Origin: Marinobacter sp. LV10R510-11A
GTDB lineage: Bacteria > Pseudomonadota > Gammaproteobacteria > Pseudomonadales > Oleiphilaceae
Direction: 5' to 3'
DNA length: 64,000 nt
NCBI RefSeq assembly: GCF_900215155.1
Contig: NZ_LT907980.1
Location: 806,001 to 870,000, forward strand
Part shown: positions 23,817 to 33,885 of the stretch, piece after piece
Position numbering within the stretch: position 1 is the stretch's first letter
How the letters are laid out: each line of letters starts with the position of its first letter
The notes under the pieces: generated by a model
Told to the model about the DNA's origin: nothing
What the model saw: only the letters and a program-made list of their open reading frames with translations
Database searches by the model: none
Made by a program: the position numbers and the translations under genes

Positions 23817-24893
23817 TTAGACTGTTTTGCGTTTCGGCAGAACGTCTTTAAGCTTGTTACGCATGTCGCGAATGGCTTTTTCTGTGGTTTCCCAGTCGAT
23901 GCAGGCATCTGTCACGGATACGCCGTACTTCAGGTCTGCCAGGTTTTCCGGAATAGACTGACTGCCCCAGTTGATGTTGCTTTCAATCATCAGGCTTTGG
24001 ATAGACGTGTTGCCTTCGAGGATCTGATGAGTGACATCCTGCATAACCAGTGGCTGGATGGCCGGGTCTTTGCTGGAATTCGCGTGGCTGCAGTCCACCA
24101 TGATGGATTTACGTAATCCCGCTTTATCGAGCGCCTGCTCGCAAAGCGTTACGTTGACTGAATCGTAGTTAGGCTTGCCGCCGCCTCCGCGCAGAACCAC
24201 GTGTCCATACTGGTTGCCTTTGGTGCGGATAATAGCCACCTGGCCTTGCTGGTCAATGCCCAGGAAGTTGTGCGAATAAGAAACAGACTTCATGGCGTTT
24301 ACCGCAACATCGAGACTGCCATCGGTACCGTTCTTGAAGCCAATTGCCATGGAAAGCCCACTGCTCATCTCGCGGTGAGTTTGGGATTCCGTGGTGCGCG
24401 CACCAATGGCGGACCAGGCAATCGTATCCTGCAGATACTGAGGCGAGATCGGGTCCAGAGCTTCGGTTGCAACGGGCAGCCCTAGTTCATTGATGTCGAG
24501 CAGTAGGCAACGACCCAAGTGCAGGCCACGTTCGATATCAAAGGTGTCGTTCAGGTGTGGGTCGTTGATCAGGCCTTTCCAGCCAACCGTCGTTCGCGGC
24601 TTTTCAAAATACACACGCATAACGATAAGCAGCGTGTCACTGACTTCATCTGCCAGCTTTTTGAGGCGGGCGGCGTAATCCCGTGCTGCCTCAGCATCGT
24701 GAATAGAGCAGGGGCCCACTACCAGAAACAAACGATGGTCTTTGCCGTCAATAATGTCGTAAATCGCCTGGCGGCCATTGGTAACGGTTTGCGCTGCGTT
24801 GCCGCCAAGCGGCATATCTTTTTTGAGCGTTTCAGGGGTAATTAGTGCTTCCTGGCTCGCCACGTTCAGGTTCTCAAGTTTGTTGCCGGACAT
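23817..24893 (-). CDS. aroG: 3-deoxy-7-phosphoheptulonate (DAHP) synthase, class I
   Basis: Joins phosphoenolpyruvate and erythrose 4-phosphate, the entry to aromatic amino-acid synthesis. The start at 24893 gives 358 residues, matching the AroF/G/H family and placing LNVASQEALITPE near the N-terminus. In-frame upstream starts are 24920 and a TTG at 24944. Visible are VGPCSIHD, KPRTTVGWKG, SAIGARTTESQTHRE, RGGGGKPNYD and DCSHANS, covering metal, PEP and E4P sites. Which of AroF, AroG or AroH allosteric type it is cannot be told by eye. Confidence 0.93.
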   Translation of the reverse strand: MSGNKLENLNVASQEALITPETLKKDMPLGGNAAQTVTNGRQAIYDIIDGKDHRLFLVVGPCSIHDAEAARDYAARLKKLADEVSDTLLIVMRVYFEKPRTTVGWKGLINDPHLNDTFDIERGLHLGRCLLLDINELGLPVATEALDPISPQYLQDTIAWSAIGARTTESQTHREMSSGLSMAIGFKNGTDGSLDVAVNAMKSVSYSHNFLGIDQQGQVAIIRTKGNQYGHVVLRGGGGKPNYDSVNVTLCEQALDKAGLRKSIMVDCSHANSSKDPAIQPLVMQDVTHQILEGNTSIQSLMIESNINWGSQSIPENLADLKYGVSVTDACIDWETTEKAIRDMRNKLKDVLPKRKTV

Positions 24894-25067
24894 GTTCTGC
24901 TGCTTCCCCGATTCTTTCATTGCTGCCCCGGCTGTTCTGTTCAATATTCCAGCCGGGCTGCAGATTAACTCGAATAGCGCCGGATCCGGTTGTGGTCAAC
25001 CCCGGCGAGTTGGTTATACTGCTTTATTTACTGGGCCTTTTCAACGCTTCTTGAGCACGGGGAATGG

Positions 25068-26891
25068 ATGTCACAAAATAGGCCGAAATCGCATCAGGTG
25101 GCCTCGCGGAAGGCAGTTGCCGAAAAAATTGATGATGTGCTTGCCGGTATTCGTGTTCCCGACCTTCCTTATCCTGCCGGAAAGCTGTCGCCAGAAACCG
25201 CAAGCGACTGGCAACCTTTGCTGTTTTCGTGCTGGATAGAGCAACGGGACGAGCGTGTAACTCACCTTATCCGTTCCGTGCACCTTGACTGGTCCGTGCG
25301 CCAGATCAATGCGGCTTATGTGGCCGATCGCATCATGGATGTATTCCTCAAAACCAGTGGGTTGCACACCGAGCTTGCCCGCCGTCTCGCACGGCTGAGG
25401 TTTTATCTCGCCTGGCGCATGAATCTTGATGGGCAACACGCGTTCAGTGACATATTACTGGTATGGCTGGACAGCTTTCGGGAGTGGCGGGGCTGGAGTA
25501 ACTCCGGCGGGCGTTCATCGAAAGCCCTGCTCGAGCAGCTGGATTTGTTGGTTATAGCCGTTTCTTCAAGTTTCGAATCAGGCAACATTGAAGCTTTCGA
25601 AGCATTTTGTGTGCAGTGGCAGGACGATTCCGTTAGGCGTAATGCTCAAACGGGCAAATTGCGCGAGCGTTTGCTGACAACCGAGCAGGGCGCAGCACGC
25701 CAGAGACGGGCGGATCAAACCGCAAGGGCTCTCATCGGCAGGGCTCTGCAGGGGCGAAAACTGCCGCAGCCGGTGATTCGGTTTATCTTCGATCATTGGC
25801 AGGGTCTGCTGAAGCAGGCCGTATGGGATTCCGGCGTTAACGGTGAAATCTGCCGGCATGGCAGCAAGCTGCTTGAATGGTTGGTGTGGATTGGCGATCC
25901 GTCGCTTTCCGACAAAGACAGAAACCGGCTATACCATGTGGGTGAGCAGATAGGTGATCGGATTACGGATGTTTGGAGCCGTGTATTCGACGCCCCTCTT
26001 GAGGCCAATGCGCTTGCCGGTGTTGAGTCTGTGATGGTGTCTAGACTAAGGGGCGAAACGCCGGAACGGGTAGATGCACTGCCGGATTCGGAGAGTTTTC
26101 CATGGAACCCGGTTTGGCTCAGCTTTGAAATGCTCCCGGCCGATGATTCTCAGCCATTCGAGGGCAGGTGGTTTGTTGAGGGTGAAGGTACGACCGAGCA
26201 GCGTCGTTACTTTTTTTCCCTGCTTGAGGACTCGGCTGAGATTCTTTGGACAAACGGCGCCGGAGTGAAGCTCGGCCTACAGCCCTGGCAAGAATTCTGC
26301 CAAGCGCAAAGTAAAGGACGCATTCGCCCCCTGCCAGCCCAAACGCCGTTTGGTGAAGTGCTTGAGGAAACCGTAGCAGTGCTCGCAGTAGCATGGGAAA
26401 GGCAACGCAAACAGCGTGAGAAAGCGGCTGAAGCGGCCAAGGCCCGCGCAGAAGCCCTGCGCAAAGAAAATGAGACCGCAGAACGGCTGCGACAGGAACA
26501 GGAGGCTGCGCGACAAGCCGACTTGGAGCGTCAGCATCAGGAAGTAGAAAGCCAGCGCTTGGCCGATGAAAAGGCTGAGCAGGATCGACTGTATAACGAA
26601 AAAACGCTGCAGGCACAAAAGCAGGTAGATGAGATAAATCTTGGTGGCTGGATAGTGGTGAACGCCGAACAGCCGGACACTGAAAACACCCGGCTCAAGC
26701 TGGCCGTTCGCACCAACGCCTCTCGAAAACTGATATTTGTTGATCGATTGGGCCTCAATCGCCGGGAGTTCCTGGAGCACGAATTGGTGCTCAGTATTGT
26801 TGAAGAGCGGGTTCGTGTTCTGGGTGGTGCTGCGGAGTTTGATGACACACTGAGCAGAGTGGTCGGTCGTATTCGTGTCGGGCGACACTGA
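25068..26891 (+). CDS. DUF1631 family protein
   Basis: 607 residues from the ATG at 25068, which has GGGGAA upstream; an earlier in-frame start at 24990 lacks support. The N-terminal two-thirds is helical and lacks a signal peptide or membrane segment. A highly charged coiled coil (about residues 440-525, Ala/Glu/Lys/Arg/Gln-rich) follows. The C-terminal 75 residues (GGWIVVNAE to the end) match the ending of DUF1631 proteins, a family of unknown function with a beta-rich C-terminus. The next gene, 31 bases on, encodes a PilZ protein. A link to cyclic-di-GMP signalling is suggested only by this neighbour. Confidence 0.75.
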   Translation: MSQNRPKSHQVASRKAVAEKIDDVLAGIRVPDLPYPAGKLSPETASDWQPLLFSCWIEQRDERVTHLIRSVHLDWSVRQINAAYVADRIMDVFLKTSGLHTELARRLARLRFYLAWRMNLDGQHAFSDILLVWLDSFREWRGWSNSGGRSSKALLEQLDLLVIAVSSSFESGNIEAFEAFCVQWQDDSVRRNAQTGKLRERLLTTEQGAARQRRADQTARALIGRALQGRKLPQPVIRFIFDHWQGLLKQAVWDSGVNGEICRHGSKLLEWLVWIGDPSLSDKDRNRLYHVGEQIGDRITDVWSRVFDAPLEANALAGVESVMVSRLRGETPERVDALPDSESFPWNPVWLSFEMLPADDSQPFEGRWFVEGEGTTEQRRYFFSLLEDSAEILWTNGAGVKLGLQPWQEFCQAQSKGRIRPLPAQTPFGEVLEETVAVLAVAWERQRKQREKAAEAAKARAEALRKENETAERLRQEQEAARQADLERQHQEVESQRLADEKAEQDRLYNEKTLQAQKQVDEINLGGWIVVNAEQPDTENTRLKLAVRTNASRKLIFVDRLGLNRREFLEHELVLSIVEERVRVLGGAAEFDDTLSRVVGRIRVGRH

Positions 26892-26922
26892 CGGAACCCT
26901 AAATAAGAAGCCAGGAATAACA

Positions 26923-27336
26923 ATGAAAGACACTGACTACACGTTTGGAACACGGGAAGAGCCGTCTGGCGGGCAGGACAACCGCATGCAGTATCGTTTA
27001 ACGGCCCGCGCACGGATCATTCTGGAGCTGGAAGCCGGGTATCCTGCTTCCGAAGGCGTGCCGGGTGCGCCCGGGCGTGAACTGGTGTGCGGTATTCGTG
27101 ACATCTCGGCGAGCGGGCTTTGCTTGCTCGCAGCCGAGCCGCTCTCTGATGGGGCCTTGTTTGCTGCCTCTGTTTCACTGGGAAGTCACTCAGACGCCTT
27201 CATTCTTACCGTGGAGGTGGTTTGGTGCCGCCCAGATGAGCGGGACTATCTAGTGGGGGTGCGGATAATTGAATCCGATCAAACCGCGTATGTGGAGTGG
27301 ATAGACGCGGTCGCAAATGCCATGGAAGCGCCTTAA
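26923..27336 (+). CDS. PilZ domain protein
   Basis: 137 residues from the ATG at 26923 (AGGA seven bases upstream); it could be read from 26875, but that would overlap the previous gene. It has the PilZ c-di-GMP signature: RLTAR (RxxxR) near residue 25 and DISASG (D/NxSxxG) about 40 residues later, then a beta-rich core with VVWCRPDE. PilZ proteins bind cyclic-di-GMP and act on a partner. The partner is not evident, but the preceding DUF1631 gene is probably in the same operon. Confidence 0.85.
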   Translation: MKDTDYTFGTREEPSGGQDNRMQYRLTARARIILELEAGYPASEGVPGAPGRELVCGIRDISASGLCLLAAEPLSDGALFAASVSLGSHSDAFILTVEVVWCRPDERDYLVGVRIIESDQTAYVEWIDAVANAMEAP

Positions 27337-27339
27337 CTA

Positions 27340-27370
27340 GCAGAAAACCAGCATGTAGCTGGCTTTCTGC
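27340..27370. terminator. Hairpin between the convergent PilZ and fabI genes
   Basis: GCAGAAA (27340-27346) and CCAGC (27348-27352) pair with GCTGG (27358-27362) and TTTCTGC (27364-27370) with one mismatch and a five-base loop. It is centred in the 60-base convergent gap and could end transcription from both sides. No long T-run. Confidence 0.55.
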
Positions 27371-27396
27371 ACAAGACGAAGACGTGACCGGAGCTT

Positions 27397-28182
27397 TTAC
27401 TCTTCCAGTTCCCCCATGCCAGTAATGTTGAAGCCGGCATCCACGTACATGATTTCACCCGTAATACCACTGGCCATATCAGAGGTCAGAAAGGCAGCTG
27501 CATTACCCACTTCATCTGTGGTCACATTCCGGCGCAATGGAGCACGCCTGGCGTTTTCGGCGAGCATCTTACGGAAGCTCTTGATGCCAGAGGCCGCCAG
27601 TGTCCTGATTGGCCCGGCAGAAATACCATTTACCCGAATGCCGTCACGGCCAAGGCTTGCTGCCATGTAGCGCACGTTGGATTCTAACGACGCTTTGGCA
27701 AGGCCCATCACGTTGTAGTTCTGAAGAACCTTTTCCGCGCCCAAGTAGGTCAGAGTGAGTAAGGAGCTGCCTTCATGCATCATGGGCCGAGCGGCCTTGG
27801 CCAGAGCGACAAAGCTGTAAGAGCTGATGTCGTGGGCAATCCGGAAGCCTTCACGGGTTGTTGCATCCACGTAATTTCCGTCTAGCTCGTTTGCTGGCGC
27901 AAAACCAACGGCGTGAACGATAATGTCGATGTTGTCCCAGTGCTTGCCCAGTTCTTTAAACACATTCTCGATTTCTTCATCGCTGGCTACGTCGCAAGGA
28001 AAGGTCAGTTCGCTGCCCCATCCGGCGGCGAATTTTTCCACTCTCGGTTGCAGCTTTTCATTCTGATAGGTGAAGGCCAATTCCGCGCCTTCGCGGGCAA
28101 AGGCCTCTGCAATGCCGTATGCAATGGACAGTTTGCTGGCTACGCCAACAATCAGCGCTTTCTTGCCACTGAGTAATCCCAT
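27397..28182 (-). CDS. fabI: Enoyl-[acyl-carrier-protein] reductase (NADH), FabI type
   Basis: Last reductive step of each fatty-acid elongation round. 261-residue short-chain dehydrogenase relative with the FabI-type [13 protein letters not shown] glycine motif. The catalytic pair is in [24 protein letters not shown] (Tyr, six residues, Lys); RTLAASGI is also present. AGGGAGA precedes the ATG. Position downstream of the peptide transporter operon matches the P. aeruginosa order. FabI is the target class of triclosan-like inhibitors; nothing in the motifs suggests the insensitive FabV type. Confidence 0.96.
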   Translation of the reverse strand: MGLLSGKKALIVGVASKLSIAYGIAEAFAREGAELAFTYQNEKLQPRVEKFAAGWGSELTFPCDVASDEEIENVFKELGKHWDNIDIIVHAVGFAPANELDGNYVDATTREGFRIAHDISSYSFVALAKAARPMMHEGSSLLTLTYLGAEKVLQNYNVMGLAKASLESNVRYMAASLGRDGIRVNGISAGPIRTLAASGIKSFRKMLAENARRAPLRRNVTTDEVGNAAAFLTSDMASGITGEIMYVDAGFNITGMGELEE

Positions 28183-28248
28183 AGGTCGTTCTCCCTGTGT
28201 TTTTGATTTTGGTGCATTATCCCCGAAGTATCCCGGCAGGCGTAACGC

Positions 28249-29865
28249 TCAAATAGTCTTAGTGATGGTGGCATCTTCCTGATGGTAGAAAAACGCCGCG
28301 TGAAGCAACTCTTGTGTGTACTGTTCTTTGGGCGATCTGAAAATCTCACCCGCATCTCCGTATTCCACAATCGCTCCGTGCCGGAGTACTAGTAACTGAT
28401 GGCTGAGCGCCCGAACAACGGCCAGATCGTGGCTAATAAAGATATAGCTTAGACCATAGCGTGCCTGAATATCCCGAAGCAGTTCGATTACCTGCTTCTG
28501 TACCGTGCGATCCAGAGCCGATGTGGGCTCATCCAGAATCATAAGATCTGGCTGAAGAACCAACGCCCGAGCAATCGCAATGCGCTGGCGCTGCCCTCCA
28601 GAGAACTCGTGCGGGTAACGGTGCCTTGCCTCCGGGTCTAGGCCTACATCGCACAGGGCGGTGATCACCTTTTGGTCGTGTTGTTCATGGTTTTCAGAAT
28701 CGTGAATTTCCAGCCCTTCGCGAACAATTTCAGCAACGGACATGCGTGGGCTTAGGCTACCAAATGGATCCTGAAAAACAATCTGTACTCGGCGACGCCA
28801 GGGCCGAAATGCGTTTTGATCCAGCCAGGCCAGTTCCTGCCCGTCTAATTTTATACTGCCGGTGCTGGCCGTGAGTTTGAGAAGGGCGTGGCCAATGGTC
28901 GTTTTCCCGCTTCCGCTTTCACCTACAATGCCGAGAGTTTGGCCGCGATTGAGGGTGAAATTGACACGTTTAACCGCGTGAAAATACTCTTTTACCTTGC
29001 CGAACAGTCCTTTGCGGGTTGTAAATCGCACATCTAGGTTGCTTACGCTCAATAGTGGCATATCACCTTTGGCTTGAGCGACAGGTGCTTCAGGAGGCTC
29101 TGCGTCCAGAAGCTTGCGGGTGTATGGGTGGCTGGGTGATGCAAACAAGGCAGACGTTTCCTGCTCCTCAACCAACTTGCCATGCTCCATTACCGCAACC
29201 CGGTTGGCGTAGCGGCGCACGATGGTGAGATCGTGGGTGATGAGCAAAATGGCCATGCCAAGCTTCTGCTGTAAATCCCGCAACAGCTCCAGTACCTGCT
29301 TCTGAACCGTTACGTCCAGCGCAGTTGTTGGCTCGTCGGCGATCAACATATCTGGCTCGTTAGCCAAAGCCATGGCAATCATCACCCGCTGCTTTTGGCC
29401 GCCAGAAAGCTGGTGCGGATAAGCACCAAGGCGACTTTCAGGGTTCTCGATGCCCACCAGTTGCAACAGCTCAAGGCAGCGCTTTCTGGCCTGGGGCCCA
29501 CGCATACCTTTGTGAAGCTCCAGGGTTTCGCTGACCTGTTTCTCCACGCTATGCAGAGGGTTGAGCGACGTCATGGGCTCTTGGAAAATCATACTGATCT
29601 CCCGCCCACGCACCTGACGCAATCTTTTCACTGGCGCCTGAAGCAGGTCTTCACCGCGATAACGGATCTCACCACTGGGATAGCTGGCGTGCCGTTCATC
29701 CAGCAGCCGCAGAATAGATAACGCAGTAACGGATTTGCCCGAACCACTTTCGCCAACCAACGCCAGAGTCTCGCCCTGTTTTAGGGTGAGTGACAGGGAA
29801 TCCACCGCCTTCTGGCCCTGGTTAAAGCAGATCGAGAGATTGGTAATCTCTAACAGCTCGCTCAT
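28249..29865 (-). CDS. yejF: Peptide ABC transporter, fused dual ATPase (YejF/NppD type)
   Basis: 538 residues with two complete ABC cassettes in tandem. The first has [16 protein letters not shown] and [11 protein letters not shown]; the second (from about residue 270) has [16 protein letters not shown] and [11 protein letters not shown]. It energises the permeases encoded just upstream for uptake of oligopeptides. In Pseudomonas the equivalent Npp system also admits peptidyl-nucleoside antibiotics, and YejABEF in enterics handles microcin C-like peptides. Last gene of the four-gene transporter operon, 66 bases before fabI. Confidence 0.92.
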   Translation of the reverse strand: MSELLEITNLSICFNQGQKAVDSLSLTLKQGETLALVGESGSGKSVTALSILRLLDERHASYPSGEIRYRGEDLLQAPVKRLRQVRGREISMIFQEPMTSLNPLHSVEKQVSETLELHKGMRGPQARKRCLELLQLVGIENPESRLGAYPHQLSGGQKQRVMIAMALANEPDMLIADEPTTALDVTVQKQVLELLRDLQQKLGMAILLITHDLTIVRRYANRVAVMEHGKLVEEQETSALFASPSHPYTRKLLDAEPPEAPVAQAKGDMPLLSVSNLDVRFTTRKGLFGKVKEYFHAVKRVNFTLNRGQTLGIVGESGSGKTTIGHALLKLTASTGSIKLDGQELAWLDQNAFRPWRRRVQIVFQDPFGSLSPRMSVAEIVREGLEIHDSENHEQHDQKVITALCDVGLDPEARHRYPHEFSGGQRQRIAIARALVLQPDLMILDEPTSALDRTVQKQVIELLRDIQARYGLSYIFISHDLAVVRALSHQLLVLRHGAIVEYGDAGEIFRSPKEQYTQELLHAAFFYHQEDATITKTI

Positions 29866-29891
29866 GTTAGTTCGCTCATACCAGCTCGCTT

Positions 29892-30917
29892 TTATGCGTT
29901 CTTGCGTGGGTCGAAGGCATCACGCACGGCTTCGCCCACAAAAACCAGCAGGGTCAACATTAGTGATAGGGAAACGAATGCCGACATACCCAGCCAGGGG
30001 GCATGGAGATTGGCCTTGCCCTGGGCAATTAGTTCCCCAAGGGAGGGCGAGCCAGAGGGCAAACCGAAGCCAAGGAAGTCCAGGGAGGTGAGGGCGGTAA
30101 TGGCGCCCGTCAGGATAAACGGCAAAAACGTCAGCGTCGCCACCATGGCGTTGGGGAGAATATGGCGGAACATGATTTTGCGGTTATCTAACCCGAGTGC
30201 TCGGGCCGCTTTAACGTATTCAAAGTTTCGGGCTCTCAAAAACTCTGCGCGAACCACATCCACTAATCCCATCCAGCTGAACAGCAACATGATGCCCAAA
30301 AGCCACCAGAAGTTCGGCTGCACTATGCTCGAGAGAATAATCAGGAGGTATAAAACCGGCAGGCCCGACCAGATTTCGATAAAGCGCTGGCCGATCAAAT
30401 CAATCTTGCCACCGTAGAAGCCTTGTATGGCACCTACCAGCACGCCAACGATACAGCTGGCGATGGTGAGTGTTAACCCGAATAACACGGAAATACGAAA
30501 GCCGTAGATCACGCGCGCAGCCACATCCCGCCCTTGGTCGTCGGTGCCCAGCCAGTTTACTGCACTGGGCGGTGCAGGCGAGGGCACATCGAGATCGTAA
30601 TTAATGGTGTCATAGGTGAAGCGGATGGGCGGCCAGAGCATCCAACCATTGGCTAGAATTTCTTCAGAGATGAAGGGGTCCCGATAATCCGCATCTGTGG
30701 GGAGGAAGCCGCCAAAGGTCTCCTCGGTCACGTTCTCTACCACCGGAAAGTACAGAGTGTCCTGATACGAGATGACCAGCGGCTTGTCGTTGGCGATCAG
30801 TTCCGCAACCAGTGTTAGCCCGAAAATGGCGAGAAATACCCATAAAGACCAGAAGCCGCGACGGTTATTGCGAAAGTTTCGTAAGCGGCGTTGTTGAATT
30901 GGGGTAAGCGCCTTCAC
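29892..30917 (-). CDS. yejE: Peptide ABC transporter permease (YejE/NppC type)
   Basis: Inner-membrane permease of the BPD_transp_1 family. I prefer the GTG at 30917 (341 residues), which follows the yejB stop by one base and has GGAGGG upstream inside yejB; a TTG at 30941 is the longest alternative. One N-terminal helix (about 25-45), a periplasmic segment with the YejE-type GTDDQGRDVAARVIYG motif, then five helices and the EAA loop (EYVKAARALGL). Pairs with YejB. Confidence 0.92.
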   Translation of the reverse strand: MKALTPIQQRRLRNFRNNRRGFWSLWVFLAIFGLTLVAELIANDKPLVISYQDTLYFPVVENVTEETFGGFLPTDADYRDPFISEEILANGWMLWPPIRFTYDTINYDLDVPSPAPPSAVNWLGTDDQGRDVAARVIYGFRISVLFGLTLTIASCIVGVLVGAIQGFYGGKIDLIGQRFIEIWSGLPVLYLLIILSSIVQPNFWWLLGIMLLFSWMGLVDVVRAEFLRARNFEYVKAARALGLDNRKIMFRHILPNAMVATLTFLPFILTGAITALTSLDFLGFGLPSGSPSLGELIAQGKANLHAPWLGMSAFVSLSLMLTLLVFVGEAVRDAFDPRKNA

Positions 30918-30918
30918 G

Positions 30919-32004
30919 TTACGCGCCCTCCCGGCTTTCAAAGTCGATGCGCGGATCCACCAGCACGTAGGTGATGTCGCTGATTAGTTTGAGCGCGAGA
31001 CCCATCAGGGTAAATATAAAGAGGGTGCCGAAAATAACTGGATAATCCCGGTTCAAGGCGGCTTCAAAGCCTAGCAGGCCGAGCCCATCCAGAGAGAATA
31101 TAACCTCAATCAACAGCGAGCCTGTAAAGAATAAGGTGACCAGCACTCCGGGTAAGCTGGCGATGACAATCAGCATGGCGTTACGGAATACGTGGCCGTA
31201 CAGAACTTGATTCTCGTCGAGGCCTTTGGCTCTGGCTGTTACGACATACTGTTTCCCTATCTCATCGAGAAAGGAATTTTTGGTCAACAGAGTGAGTGTG
31301 GCAAAGCCGCCGATCACGTTGGCGGTTACCGGCAAAGCAAGGTGCCAGAAATAGTCCCCAACCTTTTGATACCAGTTGAGCTGATCGAAGTCGTTAGAGG
31401 TAAGGCCGCGTAGAGGGAACCAGTCGAAGTAGCTGCCGCCGGCAAACAAAACGATCAGCAGAATAGCGAACAGGAAACCCGGAATGGCGTAGCCGATCAC
31501 AATGGCTGAACTGCTCCAGACATCAAAACGGGAACCGTCTGAAACCGCTTTGCGAATTCCCAGAGGTATGGATATGAAGTAAATAATGAGCGTAGACCAG
31601 AGCCCAAGGGAGATAGAGACCGGCATTTTGTCCACAATCAGTTCGGCTACGCTTTTTTCCCGGAAGAAGGAATCGCCGAAATTGAAGGTGGCGTAATCTT
31701 TGAGCATTTTGAAGAAACGCTCGTGGACCGGTTTGTCGAAGCCATACATCACTTCGATTTCCTTCAGCATTTCATCGGGAATACCTCGGGAGCCGCGCCG
31801 GTCACCTGAGGCACTGGAAACCTCTGCCCCCATATCGCCACCAGAGGCCCGTGCCAGCGCACTGCCACCATGGCCTTCCATCTCCGCAATTAGTTGCTCA
31901 ACTGGCCCGCCAGGGGCTGCCTGAACGATCAGGAAGTTGAGCAGCAGAATGCCGAGCAGGGTAGGAATAATAAGCGCCAGGCGCCGGAGTATGTAGATGC
32001 CCAT
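30919..32004 (-). CDS. yejB: Peptide ABC transporter permease (YejB/NppB type)
   Basis: 361 residues. N-terminal helix [18 protein letters not shown], then a polar Gly/Ser-rich insert (about residues 45-75) that is usual in YejB relative to DppB. The conserved DFGDSFF-like stretch ([11 protein letters not shown]), six helices in total and an EAA loop ([16 protein letters not shown]) follow. Starts 15 bases after the binding-protein gene and is translationally tight with yejE. Confidence 0.92.
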   Translation of the reverse strand: MGIYILRRLALIIPTLLGILLLNFLIVQAAPGGPVEQLIAEMEGHGGSALARASGGDMGAEVSSASGDRRGSRGIPDEMLKEIEVMYGFDKPVHERFFKMLKDYATFNFGDSFFREKSVAELIVDKMPVSISLGLWSTLIIYFISIPLGIRKAVSDGSRFDVWSSSAIVIGYAIPGFLFAILLIVLFAGGSYFDWFPLRGLTSNDFDQLNWYQKVGDYFWHLALPVTANVIGGFATLTLLTKNSFLDEIGKQYVVTARAKGLDENQVLYGHVFRNAMLIVIASLPGVLVTLFFTGSLLIEVIFSLDGLGLLGFEAALNRDYPVIFGTLFIFTLMGLALKLISDITYVLVDPRIDFESREGA

Positions 32005-32019
32005 TTAGCGGCAGATTCC

Positions 32020-33861
32020 TCAGGGCTTAGCCCACCAGTTATCGAGGTCGGTACCGTTTTTGGGTGTTGTTTCCGGATGTTTCAGATGGCTCCAATAGGC
32101 GACACGATCTTTCGCTAGGTGCCAATGCGGAACCACGTAAAACCCATGAAGCAAGACCCTGTCGAGGGCGCGAGTGCGCTGCACCAGCTCTTCTCGGTTC
32201 GGCGCCTGTATCACTAGGTTCACAAGTTGATCGACCACCGGATCGCTCACACCCGCATAATTTCGGGAGCCGTTGGCGCCTACGGTAGAAGAATGCCAGT
32301 ACTCCCTTTGCTCGTTGCCAGGGGAGTCGGACTGGCCGATGCTCTGGGTAATCATGTCAAAATCGAATTCACGCACACGTTGGACGTACTGATTGCTGTC
32401 TACCAAGCGCACGGACACTTCAATACCGAGCCGGGCCAGGTTATTTTTAAAGGGCAGCACAACTCTTTCAAAGGTTTTCTGGGACAGCAGAACCTCGAAC
32501 TTAAGAGGCTTGCCCGTTTCGGCGTGCACCATCTTGCCGTCACGTACTTCGTAACCGGCCGAGCGCAAAAGCCCTATAGCCGTCCGCAAGTTTCCCCGTA
32601 GGCCTTGTCTGCCGTCGGTGGACGGTGCTTTGAAGGGCTTTGTGAAGATATCTTCGTCTAGCTGCCCCCGGTATTGTTCAAGGATGTTCAATTCCCGGCC
32701 CGATGGCAACCCGGTGGAAGCCAACTCGCTGTTCTCGAAGTAACTGTTGGTGCGCGCATACTGACCATAAAACAGGTTTTTGTTGGTCCACTCGAAATCA
32801 AACGCGTAGGTCAGTGCTTCCCGTACCCTTGGGTCACTAAAAACCTCTTTGCGGGTATTGAACACGAATCCTTGCATGCCGGTCGGGCGATGGTGTTCGA
32901 TTGCTTCTTGGATGATCGTTCCGTTATCGAACCTATCACCGGTGTAGGCAGTGGCCCAGTTTTTGGCGGAGGTTTCTACTCTGAAATCGAAACTGCCGGC
33001 TTTGAATGCCTCTAGGGCAACCGTCTCGTCGGTATAGTAGTCATACCTAATTTTATCGAAATTAAATCGGCCCTTTCGAACCGCAAGATCCTTCGCCCAG
33101 TAATCATCGAGCCGTTCGTACACAATGGAGCGGCCCGCTTCAAAGCTACCGATCCGGTACGCACCGCTGCCCACAGGGGGCGTTAGGCCATTATCTCCAA
33201 ATTCCCGGTCTTTCCAATAGTGGGCGGGCAGAATGGGCATTTGCCCGAGAATCAGAGGCAGTTCTCGATTGCTTGTTTGCTGAAAATCAAAGCGAATCCG
33301 GTTGTCGTTCTCAATCGTCACCTTACTCACGTCCGCATAATAATTTCGGTAAAACGGGTGACCCTTGGTGGTGAGGGTTTCAAATGAAAACTTCACGTCT
33401 TTGGCGGTAATGGGCACACCATCCTGAAACCGGGCCGATTGCCTCAAATTGAAAACCACATAGCTACGGTCTTCCGGTGTTTCTAGCGACTCAGCAATGA
33501 GCCCATACATGGAAAACGGCTCGTCCGCTGAGTACTCAAGGAGAGTGTCGTAAAGATAGTTGCTAATGCCCGCTGCAGCCACGCCTCGAATATCGAAGGG
33601 GTTGAAGGAATCAAAACCATTGGCGACGACGGCCATTTTAAGGTCGCCGCCCTTAGGAGCGTCGGGGTTGATGTAGTCGAAGTGACTGAACCCTTCTGGG
33701 TATTTGGGTTCCCCATGCATGGCCATGCCATGAACAGCTTGTGCACCCGGTTCAGGGGCGTCAGGTGCTGAGCTGCTGGCAGAAACAATGCTTGGCGTGG
33801 CCAGCAGGGCCAAGAATGAAAAAACCGCTGTAAGGCTTGAGACTGTTCGTATTATTGTCAT
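32020..33861 (-). CDS. yejA: Extracellular peptide-binding protein (YejA/NppA type)
   Basis: Periplasmic solute-binding protein, family 5 (OppA/DppA-like), 613 residues with a signal peptide of about 28 residues. HGMAMHGEPKYPEGFSHFDYINPDAPKGG-type N-terminus (residues about 44-72) is typical of YejA. First gene of the operon. Pseudomonas aeruginosa has two such binding proteins in tandem at the corresponding locus; here there is only one. Substrate probably oligopeptides; exact range unknown. Confidence 0.92.
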   Translation of the reverse strand: MTIIRTVSSLTAVFSFLALLATPSIVSASSSAPDAPEPGAQAVHGMAMHGEPKYPEGFSHFDYINPDAPKGGDLKMAVVANGFDSFNPFDIRGVAAAGISNYLYDTLLEYSADEPFSMYGLIAESLETPEDRSYVVFNLRQSARFQDGVPITAKDVKFSFETLTTKGHPFYRNYYADVSKVTIENDNRIRFDFQQTSNRELPLILGQMPILPAHYWKDREFGDNGLTPPVGSGAYRIGSFEAGRSIVYERLDDYWAKDLAVRKGRFNFDKIRYDYYTDETVALEAFKAGSFDFRVETSAKNWATAYTGDRFDNGTIIQEAIEHHRPTGMQGFVFNTRKEVFSDPRVREALTYAFDFEWTNKNLFYGQYARTNSYFENSELASTGLPSGRELNILEQYRGQLDEDIFTKPFKAPSTDGRQGLRGNLRTAIGLLRSAGYEVRDGKMVHAETGKPLKFEVLLSQKTFERVVLPFKNNLARLGIEVSVRLVDSNQYVQRVREFDFDMITQSIGQSDSPGNEQREYWHSSTVGANGSRNYAGVSDPVVDQLVNLVIQAPNREELVQRTRALDRVLLHGFYVVPHWHLAKDRVAYWSHLKHPETTPKNGTDLDNWWAKP

Positions 33862-33885
33862 GGGTCTCTCGTAAACCGCTGATTT

